Of a stretch of DNA of 64,000 bases, positions 51,537 through 59,456 are shown piece by piece. Source of the stretch: Negativicutes bacterium (GTDB taxonomy: Bacteria > Bacillota_C > Negativicutes > Sporomusales_B > JARLHX01). A program made the translations under genes and the position numbers. The stretch is taken from contig JARLHY010000005.1 of assembly GCA_031292015.1 (NCBI GenBank), positions 1 through 64,000 on the forward strand. The letters are read 5' to 3'. The notes beneath the pieces were generated by a model, which saw nothing but the letters and a program-made list of their open reading frames with translations, had not been told where the DNA came from and did not search any database. Position 1 is the first letter of the stretch. Every line of letters begins with the position of its first letter.

Positions 51537-53666
51537 TCACATGATCGACTCCATGGTGAGAGCCGGATGCTGTTTTTCCTCCAGGAAGGGCAGAACTTCA
51601 TCCATGGTGCAGCCGACGGTTTCATCAGCGATCTTATCAATGAAATCTTCGCCCAGACCGGCGTTTTGGGCTTGCGCCATCAGGTCGGCCCGGAGAAACT
51701 CTTTTAATTCCTTGGGCATCCAGACGATTCTGGCGATCCCGCCGTCAGCCGGGATGAATTTATTGCTGACAATATAGCGGCGACCGATGCCCATGAACCC
51801 AGGCGACTGAAGACCGCCGCCGACAGAGCCGGCCAGGGTCGAGAAAGACATGCCGCAGGGGGTGTCCCCGGCAAATTCCCGGGTGGTGATCATGATGCCG
51901 TTCGCTTCCGGCGCCAGAGCGATGATGGCCTCAAAGCAGCCGCAGGACGTCATCGGCCGGTCCATCAGGGTGTAAAGATTGACCTCTTCCAGGGTGCGGT
52001 TGGAAGCGCCATAGAGATACTCATTGACATTCCGCCACATCCCTCTTGCGGGGTCGAGGCATTCCCCTTTATCGATCGGCTGATTCGGTCCGGTGGGCAT
52101 GATTTCGTTCGAGGCTTTGGCGTCCAGCCAGCTGACCGCTCCGCACAGGCCGACCCGTTCCGGGGTCACGATGCATACATGGTTCGGAGCGAAGGACTGG
52201 CAGAGAATGCAGGAATAAAACGTTTCCACCGATTCGTCGGTGAGGCCTCTCAGGCGGTCGTCGCGGGCGGAATATCTGGCGCGGGCGATTTTGATCTTTT
52301 CCTCGACAACGGCCTGATCGGTGATAAGGGTCACCTGGACCCTGTCGACAATCGCCGGATAGTCGGACTTGAATTTGGCGATCAGCAGTTCGCCATAATC
52401 GCGAATCTTAAAGCCGGCTTCCGCCGCGCCCTTGCTGATCCTGAGCCAGGCCAGGTCCCTTTGGGCCACATGCCACAGGCCTTCGCCGTAGTTGACAAAA
52501 TAGTGGATGCGCCGTTCCAGCACGCCCTCGAAATCGTCCTGCATCTTACGGCCGTAGATATCGACCATGATGCCCAGCGGCAGGCGGTCACCCGCGTTGA
52601 CATCGGTGATTTCCGGACCGATCACCGTAATCTTGCCGTCTTCGATTTCCTCGGCGCCCACCATGCGCACAAGCTCAAAGGCCGTGGTCTTGCCGCCGCC
52701 GAACTCAAGATAGGAGTCGGCGCGGCGAATGGTCTCGCCTTCAAAAGCAGGGCCGACAGTGATCGGAATCGGGATATCGACGATTTTGAGTTTGATGCCC
52801 CGCAGCTCAAGAGCCAGTTTCACCATTTTGTCGTAATCCGGTTCCGAAACAAACCATTCCGGGATTTCTTCGGCGAGAGGCTGGTCGGTGACCACCGGGA
52901 ACCCCATGCCGACAGCGCCCATTTCCGCCGCGATCTTGACCTCGTCCGGCTCACCCAGCGCCAACACAAAGGCAAATACCCGGCGAGACTGATATTCCAG
53001 CGCCTGCTGGCGCGCGCCGGGTTTGATGCCGCCGAAGGCCAGTCCGGCCCGGTAGGCGAAATTGACGGCGTGAATGGCCTGGGTAAAGTTGCCCAGAGGA
53101 AAGGCGATATAATCCACGCCCAGCTTGACGTTCTCTTCCAGCAACTGTTCGATGATTTCGTTGACCAGAAAAATCATCAGCCCTTTGGACTGGAGGTTTT
53201 TGATCAGCTTTGCGGCTTCTTTCGGGCTGCGGGCTTTACCGATAATAACCGCCACGCCGGGAATGGTGTTGTCGACCAGCGGCACGCCGAATTTCCGCAG
53301 GATCGGGTCGGATAAAAACCCTGTCCAGGGGGCCGACTCGGGCTTGGCGCCTTTCAGATAGCGCAGGGCCTCAATGATTTCAGCGGCATAATGGGTAGCT
53401 TCGCCGTTTAGTTTCGCGTTTTCAAAAGTCAGCTCTTCCCGGATATGGCTGGTGCGGATCCGGTTTAAAATCGGCGGCAGATCGCCCAGTACATTGACCT
53501 CCTCACCGCTCAGTGCGGTGATGACCGGCAGGCGATAGGCGGTGTCGGGATATTTTACCGGAGTGTCGGCGCCATGGTCTTTGATGGCTTTTTCCAGCAG
53601 TATCTGCGCGTAGCTGGTGGCAATTACCGCTCCTTCGTAAGTCGCCTTGAACAACGTGTTTGACAT
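51537..53666 (-). CDS. acsB: Acetyl-CoA synthase
   Basis: A 709-residue ACS. The A-cluster ligands are visible: CILCQSFAPNHVC with a further Cys in GLCGAVSW for the [4Fe-4S] cubane and bridge, and CGCF for the distal nickel. It joins CO from CODH, the methyl group from AcsCD and CoA into acetyl-CoA. The N-terminal domain that contacts CODH is complete. It is encoded 36 bases downstream of cooS. Confidence 0.97.
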   Translation of the reverse strand: MSNTLFKATYEGAVIATSYAQILLEKAIKDHGADTPVKYPDTAYRLPVITALSGEEVNVLGDLPPILNRIRTSHIREELTFENAKLNGEATHYAAEIIEALRYLKGAKPESAPWTGFLSDPILRKFGVPLVDNTIPGVAVIIGKARSPKEAAKLIKNLQSKGLMIFLVNEIIEQLLEENVKLGVDYIAFPLGNFTQAIHAVNFAYRAGLAFGGIKPGARQQALEYQSRRVFAFVLALGEPDEVKIAAEMGAVGMGFPVVTDQPLAEEIPEWFVSEPDYDKMVKLALELRGIKLKIVDIPIPITVGPAFEGETIRRADSYLEFGGGKTTAFELVRMVGAEEIEDGKITVIGPEITDVNAGDRLPLGIMVDIYGRKMQDDFEGVLERRIHYFVNYGEGLWHVAQRDLAWLRISKGAAEAGFKIRDYGELLIAKFKSDYPAIVDRVQVTLITDQAVVEEKIKIARARYSARDDRLRGLTDESVETFYSCILCQSFAPNHVCIVTPERVGLCGAVSWLDAKASNEIMPTGPNQPIDKGECLDPARGMWRNVNEYLYGASNRTLEEVNLYTLMDRPMTSCGCFEAIIALAPEANGIMITTREFAGDTPCGMSFSTLAGSVGGGLQSPGFMGIGRRYIVSNKFIPADGGIARIVWMPKELKEFLRADLMAQAQNAGLGEDFIDKIADETVGCTMDEVLPFLEEKQHPALTMESIM

Positions 53667-53702
53667 CTGTATTTCTCCTCCCCAGTCTGGTCTGTCGCCA
53701 GT

Positions 53703-55661
53703 CTAGACGATTATTTCACTTTCGGCATATTTTGCTGTCGCTTCGCTGCGGACCCGCAGTTTCCAGGACCGTTCAGCAAGGGCCGCCAGCAGTTTTTCCG
53801 CCGCTTTTTCGTGGTCTGTTTCCATGATGAAATAGCCGCCGAAAACGTCTTTGGCGATTTGGGTCACAACGCCATGCACAAGATCACTGCCGGTAACCGG
53901 GGCGATAACGCCGATATGAACCGGGATACCCATGGCGACATTCCAGGCGCCGATCGCCACCGCTTTTTCGGACATCGGTTCGGGAGCGGACGCCACGAAG
54001 GGAACCGCCGGCGTATCTACCCCCAATTCATTGGCCATCAGGGTGAGCAGGTCGGTGGCGCGGGAGTTGTCCACGCAGGAGCCCATATGGAAGATCAGCG
54101 GCAACTCGACTTTCAGGTCGGCTTTTTCGCCGATGCGCTTTAAGAATGCTTTCAGGCCGGGGCCGGCATAGGCCTCGACCGCTTCACCGGTCAAAAACCC
54201 GTCCATGGCGTACGCCTGGCCGGCGCAGCCGGTGGATATCATGAACACATCGTTGGCTGCCAGTTGTTTGGCGATTTCCAGATGATTCTGGTTGTGCACG
54301 CCCTTGAGATTGTTGCACCCGGCGAACAGCGCCACGCCCTTTATTTCGCCGGCTTTAACGGCGTCGGTCAGCACACTGACCGGATTGGCAGGGTTGACCG
54401 AGGCGAAAATAGCGAGGATCGCTTCCAGGCTGAAGCCGGCAACAACTTTGTTCTTCAGCTCGGCCCGGGTGACTTTCGCCGGGTCGCGCCGTTTATAGGT
54501 CTCAATCGCCAGGCGGATGATCCCCCGGGCGCTGTCGGCGGCGTGTTCCTCGTCAAACTCGAAATGATAGGACCCGGGGATTTTGCTGATCGGCATCGTG
54601 GTGATGACTTTGGTGTGGAAGCACTCCGATAAGCTGCGCAAACTGGGCATGATGCACTGCACGTCAACGACAATGGCGTCCACCAGGCCGGTCATGATCG
54701 CCAGCTCCTGGGTGGCGAAGTTGGTGGCGATAGCCACGCCTGAGCGGCCCAAAACTTCGTTGCCTGTGCAGCAGATGCCGGATAATTTGATCCCCTTCGC
54801 TCCGGCGGCTTTGGCTTCATCCTGCATTTCCCGGGCCACATTCACAACCATCTGGCTGAGCAGCGGATTATGGCCGTGGACGCAGATGTTGACCATCTCG
54901 GGATCGAGAACCCCGAGATTCGCGTCTGTCACCGAGGGCTCCGGCGTGCCAAACAAAATGTCCGAAAGATCGGTGGCCAGATGCATGCCGTCATAATCTC
55001 CCAGCGCAACCTTTAGGCCTCCGAAAATGATGTTGACCGGGTCGCTGTCATTGCCGATATGGGTTTGGTGCAACAGTTCGGCGATCGAGCCGTTGATGCT
55101 GGAAGGCATGATTGTCGTATCCTTGAACTTCTTTTTGCGTCCCTCGGTAACGGTGGTTTCGATCCAGGTACAGGCCGCGCCGTCCTGCCGGCTGAAATCC
55201 TGCAAAGCCTCTGTCGCCACATCCTTGGCCACCGCTTCTATCGTTCTTCCTGCAGTGGCCACGCCGATACGCTCAGCCACTTTCAGCAGTTTGGCGGGGT
55301 CGGTGATCCGGTAGTCCTTGGCTCCGCCTTCAGCCACGTGAAGCACCGTATTGGCGATATGCCGTCCATGGTCGGAGTGGGCGGACGCACCGCCGGCGAT
55401 GTAGCGAACGGTATTGCGGGCTACGATGGTATAGTCCTGCGCCCCGCAGATTCCTTTGTTGGCTCCCGGTTTTTGGGGAATGAGCCGGCATGGTCCCTGC
55501 AGACAAATCCGGCAGCAAATGCCGGTGTTGCCGAATTTACAGCGGGGTTCCTGCGCTTTGGCGCGGTCAAAGGCCGTCAAATAGCCGATTTTCTTGGCTT
55601 TGACCAGCATTTGCCGCGCAGCGGGGTCGACTGTGACTTTTTCAAGCTCCATTTCTGACAT
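53703..55661 (-). CDS. cooS: Ni-Fe carbon monoxide dehydrogenase catalytic subunit
   Basis: A 652-residue CODH (AcsA type). The N-terminal Cys cluster FGNTGICCRICLQGPCRL and CGAQDY supplies the B and D clusters; C-cluster ligands lie in VHGHNPLLS, CCTGNEVLGR, DVQCIMPSL, FAGCNN, STGCAGQAYAMDG and HMGSCVDNSRA. It reduces CO2 to CO for AcsB. It follows cooC by 25 bases. The name acsA is equally valid. Confidence 0.97.
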   Translation of the reverse strand: MSEMELEKVTVDPAARQMLVKAKKIGYLTAFDRAKAQEPRCKFGNTGICCRICLQGPCRLIPQKPGANKGICGAQDYTIVARNTVRYIAGGASAHSDHGRHIANTVLHVAEGGAKDYRITDPAKLLKVAERIGVATAGRTIEAVAKDVATEALQDFSRQDGAACTWIETTVTEGRKKKFKDTTIMPSSINGSIAELLHQTHIGNDSDPVNIIFGGLKVALGDYDGMHLATDLSDILFGTPEPSVTDANLGVLDPEMVNICVHGHNPLLSQMVVNVAREMQDEAKAAGAKGIKLSGICCTGNEVLGRSGVAIATNFATQELAIMTGLVDAIVVDVQCIMPSLRSLSECFHTKVITTMPISKIPGSYHFEFDEEHAADSARGIIRLAIETYKRRDPAKVTRAELKNKVVAGFSLEAILAIFASVNPANPVSVLTDAVKAGEIKGVALFAGCNNLKGVHNQNHLEIAKQLAANDVFMISTGCAGQAYAMDGFLTGEAVEAYAGPGLKAFLKRIGEKADLKVELPLIFHMGSCVDNSRATDLLTLMANELGVDTPAVPFVASAPEPMSEKAVAIGAWNVAMGIPVHIGVIAPVTGSDLVHGVVTQIAKDVFGGYFIMETDHEKAAEKLLAALAERSWKLRVRSEATAKYAESEIIV

Positions 55662-55686
55662 GCTTCTGCCTCCCTGTTTTCGTCAG

Positions 55687-56454
55687 TTAGTTGGTTCGGC
55701 CGCTGACAATACGCTGGTAGATGGCCCTCATTTCCAGGCCCACCGGTCCGTCGTCCTCGCTGACATCCACCGGACCGCCCATTGCCGCCGCCAGGATAGC
55801 TTCATCAAACGGCAACATGCCGACAATCTCGCCGGCTGCGAATTGGCAAAGCAAAAACTCCTTATCCCTGTCGCCGCGTATTTTATTGCCGATAATCTTC
55901 ACATTTTTTACGCCTAGGTCCGCCGCCAGCTGTCTGACAACCTTCGCTGTGGCCACGCTGTTTTTGGTAGGCTCGGTGACAACCAGCATCACATCCACCC
56001 CTTTGGAGGTGCCGCGGGTCAGATGCTCGATTCCGGCGCCCATGTCCAGCACCACCACATCCTGCTTGCCCAGCAGCAGGGTGTCGACAAGGGCGTGCAA
56101 AAATGTGTTTTCGCGGCAGTAACACGAAGAACCGCCCTGTTTGATCCCGCCCATGCGGAAAAAGCGGATATTACCCTGCTCGATGCTATAATCGTCAAGA
56201 ATATCGTCAACCTCCGGATTCAGGGTATAGAAGGCTCCGCCGCCGCTGCGGGCGGCGATGACCTCTTTCATTTCTATCACCGGATTGACCTTGGCCAAAA
56301 CGTCGTCGGCAATCCCGAGGGCGCTGCCAAGACTGGAATCAGGATCGGCGTCAACCGCGTACACTTTATAGCCGTGACTGGCAAACAACCGGGCCAGGTT
56401 CGCCGAAACGGTCGTCTTGCCGACACCGCCTTTTCCGGACACTGCAATCTTCAA
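55687..56454 (-). CDS. cooC: CODH nickel-insertion ATPase CooC
   Basis: A 255-residue MinD-type ATPase: MKIAVSGKGGVGKTT, VDADPDSSLGSALG, the conserved metal-binding pair SSCYCREN, and VLDMGAGIEHLTRGT. It inserts nickel into the CODH C cluster. Its start overlaps the stop of the DUF3786 gene by 4 bases, showing tight coupling. Confidence 0.93.
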   Translation of the reverse strand: MKIAVSGKGGVGKTTVSANLARLFASHGYKVYAVDADPDSSLGSALGIADDVLAKVNPVIEMKEVIAARSGGGAFYTLNPEVDDILDDYSIEQGNIRFFRMGGIKQGGSSCYCRENTFLHALVDTLLLGKQDVVVLDMGAGIEHLTRGTSKGVDVMLVVTEPTKNSVATAKVVRQLAADLGVKNVKIIGNKIRGDRDKEFLLCQFAAGEIVGMLPFDEAILAAAMGGPVDVSEDDGPVGLEMRAIYQRIVSGRTN

Positions 56455-57167
56455 ACCCTTACCTCCTTCTTGCGCATCGCCAACACCTTATCTGCCGGTA
56501 CATTATCACAACCTGCTTCCTTCAGTTGCCTGGCCGCCCTGGCCAGCTGTCCGACACAGAACCCGGTGGCAACCACCAGATCTTCGGTCGGAAGATAAAA
56601 CGGGGCGGTGGCGTCAAACAGCACGGTGGCCGCCGGGGGAAACTCCTCGTCGCCGGACCAGAGCACAAAAGTAACCGGCAGTCGGGGCAGGATATCGAGC
56701 CGGACCGCGAAATCGCCGCGTCCGGCCTCGCCGCCGCCCAGCTTTACGCCGGCTTGGACGAGCATCGCGGGCTGACCGGCAAATACGGCGGTCAGGTAAT
56801 TGATGATCCTCTTGTTGAATGCGTCGATGTACAACATACCGCCCTGAGGAATTTCCTTGAAGGAAATGACCTCATTTTTCAGCGGCTGGCCGCCGGCCCG
56901 GACCAAATAGTGAAGCAGCACTACTTTGACCGTAGTCGGCACGGCTTCGTTTTTGTGCGCGAACGCCACCTCGCCGGAAGGGAAGGCGACTTTGTACTGG
57001 TCGCTGACATACCGGAGGGAGATGGTTTTTGTGGCCGCATCAAAGCTGCTGCCGCTACTTGCGGCCATATCGGCAGGATCCCAGCGGCGAAACTCCTCGC
57101 AGGCCTTCCGATACGCCAGTTCATAGGCCTTCTTGAGATTGTCGGGTTGCAAATCAGCTGCTGGCAA
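56451..57167 (-). CDS. DUF3786-domain protein of the CODH/ACS operon
   Basis: A 238-residue protein matching the DUF3786 type as I recall it: an N-terminal AYELAYRKACEEFRRWDP segment, TISLRYVSDQYKVAFPSGEV, then VLLHYLVRAGGQPLKNEVISFKEIPQGGMLYIDAF, and PVTFVLWSGDEEFPPAATVLFDATAPFYLPTEDL. No enzyme motif or membrane segment. It sits between cooT and cooC, both nickel-handling proteins, and overlaps cooC by 4 bases, so I infer a part in CODH/ACS maturation or corrinoid supply. The function is not known. Confidence 0.82.
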   Translation of the reverse strand: MPAADLQPDNLKKAYELAYRKACEEFRRWDPADMAASSGSSFDAATKTISLRYVSDQYKVAFPSGEVAFAHKNEAVPTTVKVVLLHYLVRAGGQPLKNEVISFKEIPQGGMLYIDAFNKRIINYLTAVFAGQPAMLVQAGVKLGGGEAGRGDFAVRLDILPRLPVTFVLWSGDEEFPPAATVLFDATAPFYLPTEDLVVATGFCVGQLARAARQLKEAGCDNVPADKVLAMRKKEVRV

Positions 57168-57199
57168 GGTACTCCGTCCTTTCTATCCCGTCTTGGCGG

Positions 57200-57493
57200 T
57201 CAGCGGAACGCGCGAAAAGGATCAGCGCGGAATTCATCCTCATGCTCAACATTCCCGGCGTCAGCCGAAAGGTCGGCGGCAGGCCGCTTGTTCATTGCCT
57301 GCGGAAGCACCTGCTCAAGAATGATCCGGTGGTCGAACAGCGACAACTCCTTGATCCGTCCCTCAACCGTCAGGCGGTGGCCGTAGATATTCTCCAAACA
57401 GACCTCGAATTCTGCGGGAATCACCTTATCCACACTCTCCATCAGCAGTTCTTCCTGGCCATTCTCGTAAAAATAGGCGTTGATGTCACACAT
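57200..57493 (-). CDS. cooT: CooT-family nickel-binding protein
   Basis: A 97-residue protein. The start MCDINAYFYENGQEELLMES matches CooT, in which Cys2 forms part of the Ni(II) site of the dimer. The C-terminal 30 residues (KRPAADLSADAGNVEHEDEF) extend beyond the usual 60-70 residues and are acidic with one His. I set the start at 57493 with GGAGGG; the longer upstream frame is not coding. It is the first gene of the ten-gene CODH/ACS operon and probably supplies nickel to CooC/CooS. Confidence 0.88.
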   Translation of the reverse strand: MCDINAYFYENGQEELLMESVDKVIPAEFEVCLENIYGHRLTVEGRIKELSLFDHRIILEQVLPQAMNKRPAADLSADAGNVEHEDEFRADPFRAFR

Positions 57494-57527
57494 TGCAGTT
57501 CCCTCCATTTTTTTAGTCGGGCCGCAC

Positions 57528-57570
57528 CGGGTAAAGCGGCGGCAGGTTCGGCCACACGCGGCTTTACCCG
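57528..57570 (-). other. Hairpin in the CODH/ACS operon leader
   Basis: A 10-bp perfect stem (CGGGTAAAGC/GCTTTACCCG), extendable by three pairs, lies 35 bases upstream of the cooT start, between it and the operator. There is no U-run after it, so it is not an intrinsic terminator. It may affect translation or mRNA stability. Confidence 0.4.
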
Positions 57571-57610
57571 CCGCCAGGCACCGCCATGATCCTTTTGTTC
57601 GGAACAAAAT

Positions 57611-57630
57611 ATGTATATATGTATATACAT
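57611..57630. promoter_or_regulatory. GntR-type operator upstream of the CODH/ACS operon
   Basis: ATGTATATATGTATATACAT, containing the 12-bp palindrome ATGTATATACAT plus an extra half site. An identical copy lies at 59265-59284. The core GTATATAC fits HutC-type GntR operators (GT-N-TA-N-AC). It is 118 bases upstream of cooT. Confidence 0.7.
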
Positions 57631-57719
57631 TAGGAAATAAATTGTGGCTCTCTTTTCCTGCCTTTAGCAAGCAGTGCCGTAGAAACGCCAAAAAGCCAAA
57701 TCGTCCCTGGCCGGAAAGC

Positions 57720-58445
57720 TTACAGCCTTCCTGAATAAGGGTACGAAGTCGCCTTTAACTGGAAACGGTCCTTATGGCAAACGATCCGGGAAATCCCGAG
57801 CGGCTTGTCGTCTTTCGAATAGATGACCTGTTTTATCACCAGAGCCGGACTATCGGGTTCTTCCGCCAGCAGCTCGGCCTGCTCCGGTGTCATGATACCG
57901 ACAGAAATCAGCATATCGTTGCGTACCGGCACACTATCCTGATGCTTGGCCACCACTTCGGGAAAGTCGGCATACTCCAGCTGCGTTTCCAGCAGAGGTT
58001 TGCCTTTCAGATAGGGCAGCCATTTTTCTTCAATGGCCACCGGCCGCTCACCTTGATATAACATCCGTTTCAACTGAATCACTTTGGCCCCCGGCGCCAA
58101 GCCCAATTGTTTGGCAGGCTCATGATCGTCGCGGGCAAGCTTCACGCCTAAAAGCCGGTAACGGAAAGGCTTACCGTCGGAATCACGGTGCAGATCGATA
58201 ACCAGTTGGCTCAGCCGCGGGCGGGCGACAAAAGTTCCTTTGCCTTTCATCGTCTCAATCAGACCCGCCTCCGCCAAAAGGGCCATACCCTGCCGGACAG
58301 TCATGCGGCTGATCTTGTAAATTTCGCCCAACTGTCCTTCTGTGGGGAGCATTTCTCCTGGCTTCAGTATGCCTGACTCCATATCACGCTTGATATCTTC
58401 AGCCAAACGATAATAAATTGGTATTAGATCTTGCCCGTTCTTCAT
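57720..58445 (-). CDS. GntR/HutC-family repressor with UTRA domain
   Basis: A 241-residue regulator. The winged HTH reads MESGILKPGEMLPTEGQLGEIYKISRMTVRQGMALLAEAGLIETMKGKGTFV split over residues 20-72; a UTRA ligand domain (about 95-235; QLKRMLYQGERPVAIEEKWLP) follows. It lies between the corrinoid protein gene (39 bases upstream, no terminator) and the CODH/ACS operon. The two identical operator-like 20-mers flank its transcription unit, so it probably represses itself, the corrinoid gene and CODH/ACS. The effector is unknown; a methyl donor or a C1 metabolite is a guess. Confidence 0.9.
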   Translation of the reverse strand: MKNGQDLIPIYYRLAEDIKRDMESGILKPGEMLPTEGQLGEIYKISRMTVRQGMALLAEAGLIETMKGKGTFVARPRLSQLVIDLHRDSDGKPFRYRLLGVKLARDDHEPAKQLGLAPGAKVIQLKRMLYQGERPVAIEEKWLPYLKGKPLLETQLEYADFPEVVAKHQDSVPVRNDMLISVGIMTPEQAELLAEEPDSPALVIKQVIYSKDDKPLGISRIVCHKDRFQLKATSYPYSGRL

Positions 58446-58484
58446 CTGTTCACCTCAGGAAAAGCCAAATTAGCAACTTGCGGG

Positions 58485-59114
58485 TCAGTTGACGCCAACA
58501 AACTTCCGCGTATGTTTCACGGCATCGTAGGCATTTTTGCAGTACCCGTCAGCACCGCAGTATCTGGCTACTTTCTCATCGACCGGACTGCCGCCGACCA
58601 GGACCTTTATCGAAGCATCGGTTTCTTTGATGGCGGTCACGGTTTTTTTCATGCTGTCCAGGGCGGTGGTGAGGAGGCAGCACAGACCGACAACTTTTGG
58701 CCCATGGGCCTTAACAGCCTCCACAAAGGTGGAGATGGACGCATCCACACCCACATCCACAACCTTGAACCCGTTACAACTGAGGATGGTGGCAACGATA
58801 TTTTTGCCGATATCATGGATATCATCCTTAACTGTTCCCAGAACCACGATCCCAAAATTTTTCGAGTGGCCGCCGGCCGTGAGGGCTGCTTCAAGCAGAC
58901 TGGCGGCAGTGGAAAATACATCGCCGGACAAGATCAGTTCCGACAAATAGTATTCCCCTGCTTCATACAGTTTTCCGACCTGCTCCATTCCCTGCTGGAG
59001 CTCACCCAGGATTTCGCCCGCCGGGACACCGGCAGCCAGCCGCTCCTTGACTCCCTCAACCACTAAATCTTCATCAAGCTCCGCCATACCGGTAATAATG
59101 TCGATCCTGGCCAT
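58485..59114 (-). CDS. Methyltransferase cognate corrinoid protein (MtbC/MtaC-like)
   Basis: A 209-residue corrinoid protein. The N-terminal four-helix cap (residues about 5-85) precedes a B12-binding Rossmann domain with the base-off ligand motif DDIHDIGKNI, then VVDVGVDASISTF, GLCCLLTTALDSM and VLVGGSPV. It carries a methyl group between a substrate-specific methyltransferase and methyl-H4folate. The start is the ATG at 59114 with AAGGGGGGAG. No MtaB, MttB or MtvB-type methyltransferase gene adjoins it, which is unusual; it is instead cotranscribed with the GntR/UTRA gene. Confidence 0.92.
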   Translation of the reverse strand: MARIDIITGMAELDEDLVVEGVKERLAAGVPAGEILGELQQGMEQVGKLYEAGEYYLSELILSGDVFSTAASLLEAALTAGGHSKNFGIVVLGTVKDDIHDIGKNIVATILSCNGFKVVDVGVDASISTFVEAVKAHGPKVVGLCCLLTTALDSMKKTVTAIKETDASIKVLVGGSPVDEKVARYCGADGYCKNAYDAVKHTRKFVGVN

Positions 59115-59264
59115 ACTCTCCCCCCTTACGGATAACAAAACAACCACCCAAGCCGCGGCGGCGGCGAATCTGTCAGGTGCCAGTCCCGCAACCGGGCCCG
59201 GTCTATTGGGATGAAGCCCCGCATCGTCCGCCTTGAGGCATGATTTTTCTTCTTTAGGCGCATA

Positions 59265-59284
59265 ATGTATATATGTATATACAT
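59265..59284. promoter_or_regulatory. GntR-type operator upstream of the corrinoid-gntR unit
   Basis: Same 20-mer as at 57611-57630, in the same orientation. It begins 11 bases past the -10 box and so would cover the first transcribed bases, a good place for a repressor to block initiation. The following 150-base leader holds a 12-bp palindrome (ACCGGGCCCGGT, 59191-59202) and nothing else recognised. Confidence 0.75.
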
Positions 59285-59295
59285 TTCCTGATTTC

Positions 59296-59324
59296 AGTTT
59301 ATTCAGAGATGTTGATATTGTCAA
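59296..59324 (-). promoter_or_regulatory. Sigma-A promoter of the corrinoid-gntR unit
   Basis: TTGACA (59324-59319), 17 bases, TAAACT (59301-59296) on the minus strand, followed at once by the operator. Confidence 0.75.
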
Positions 59325-59394
59325 TATTTTTTTGGTCCTGTCGCACGGTCCGTTGATCTTCAGACAGCGCGACGTCGTTCGGTGAGCAGCATAA

Positions 59395-59428
59395 AACAGC
59401 CTTCCAGGCAGAAGCCTGGAAGGCTGTT
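59395..59428 (-). terminator. Terminator of the alcohol dehydrogenase gene
   Basis: A perfect 15-bp stem (AACAGCCTTCCAGGC and its complement) with an AGAA loop, 29 bases past the stop, followed by a short T tract. Confidence 0.88.
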
Positions 59429-59456
59429 AGCTTGCTAGGGACAAGAGATCGCCGGT

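Noticed and set aside
57528..57570. Attenuator terminator ahead of cooT
   Set aside because: The hairpin is followed by A-rich, not U-rich, sequence in the direction of transcription.
59115..59264. Cobalamin riboswitch in the corrinoid gene leader
   Set aside because: The leader is GC-rich with a 12-bp palindrome, but no B12-box or other riboswitch core was recognised by eye. A covariance-model (Infernal) search would settle this.
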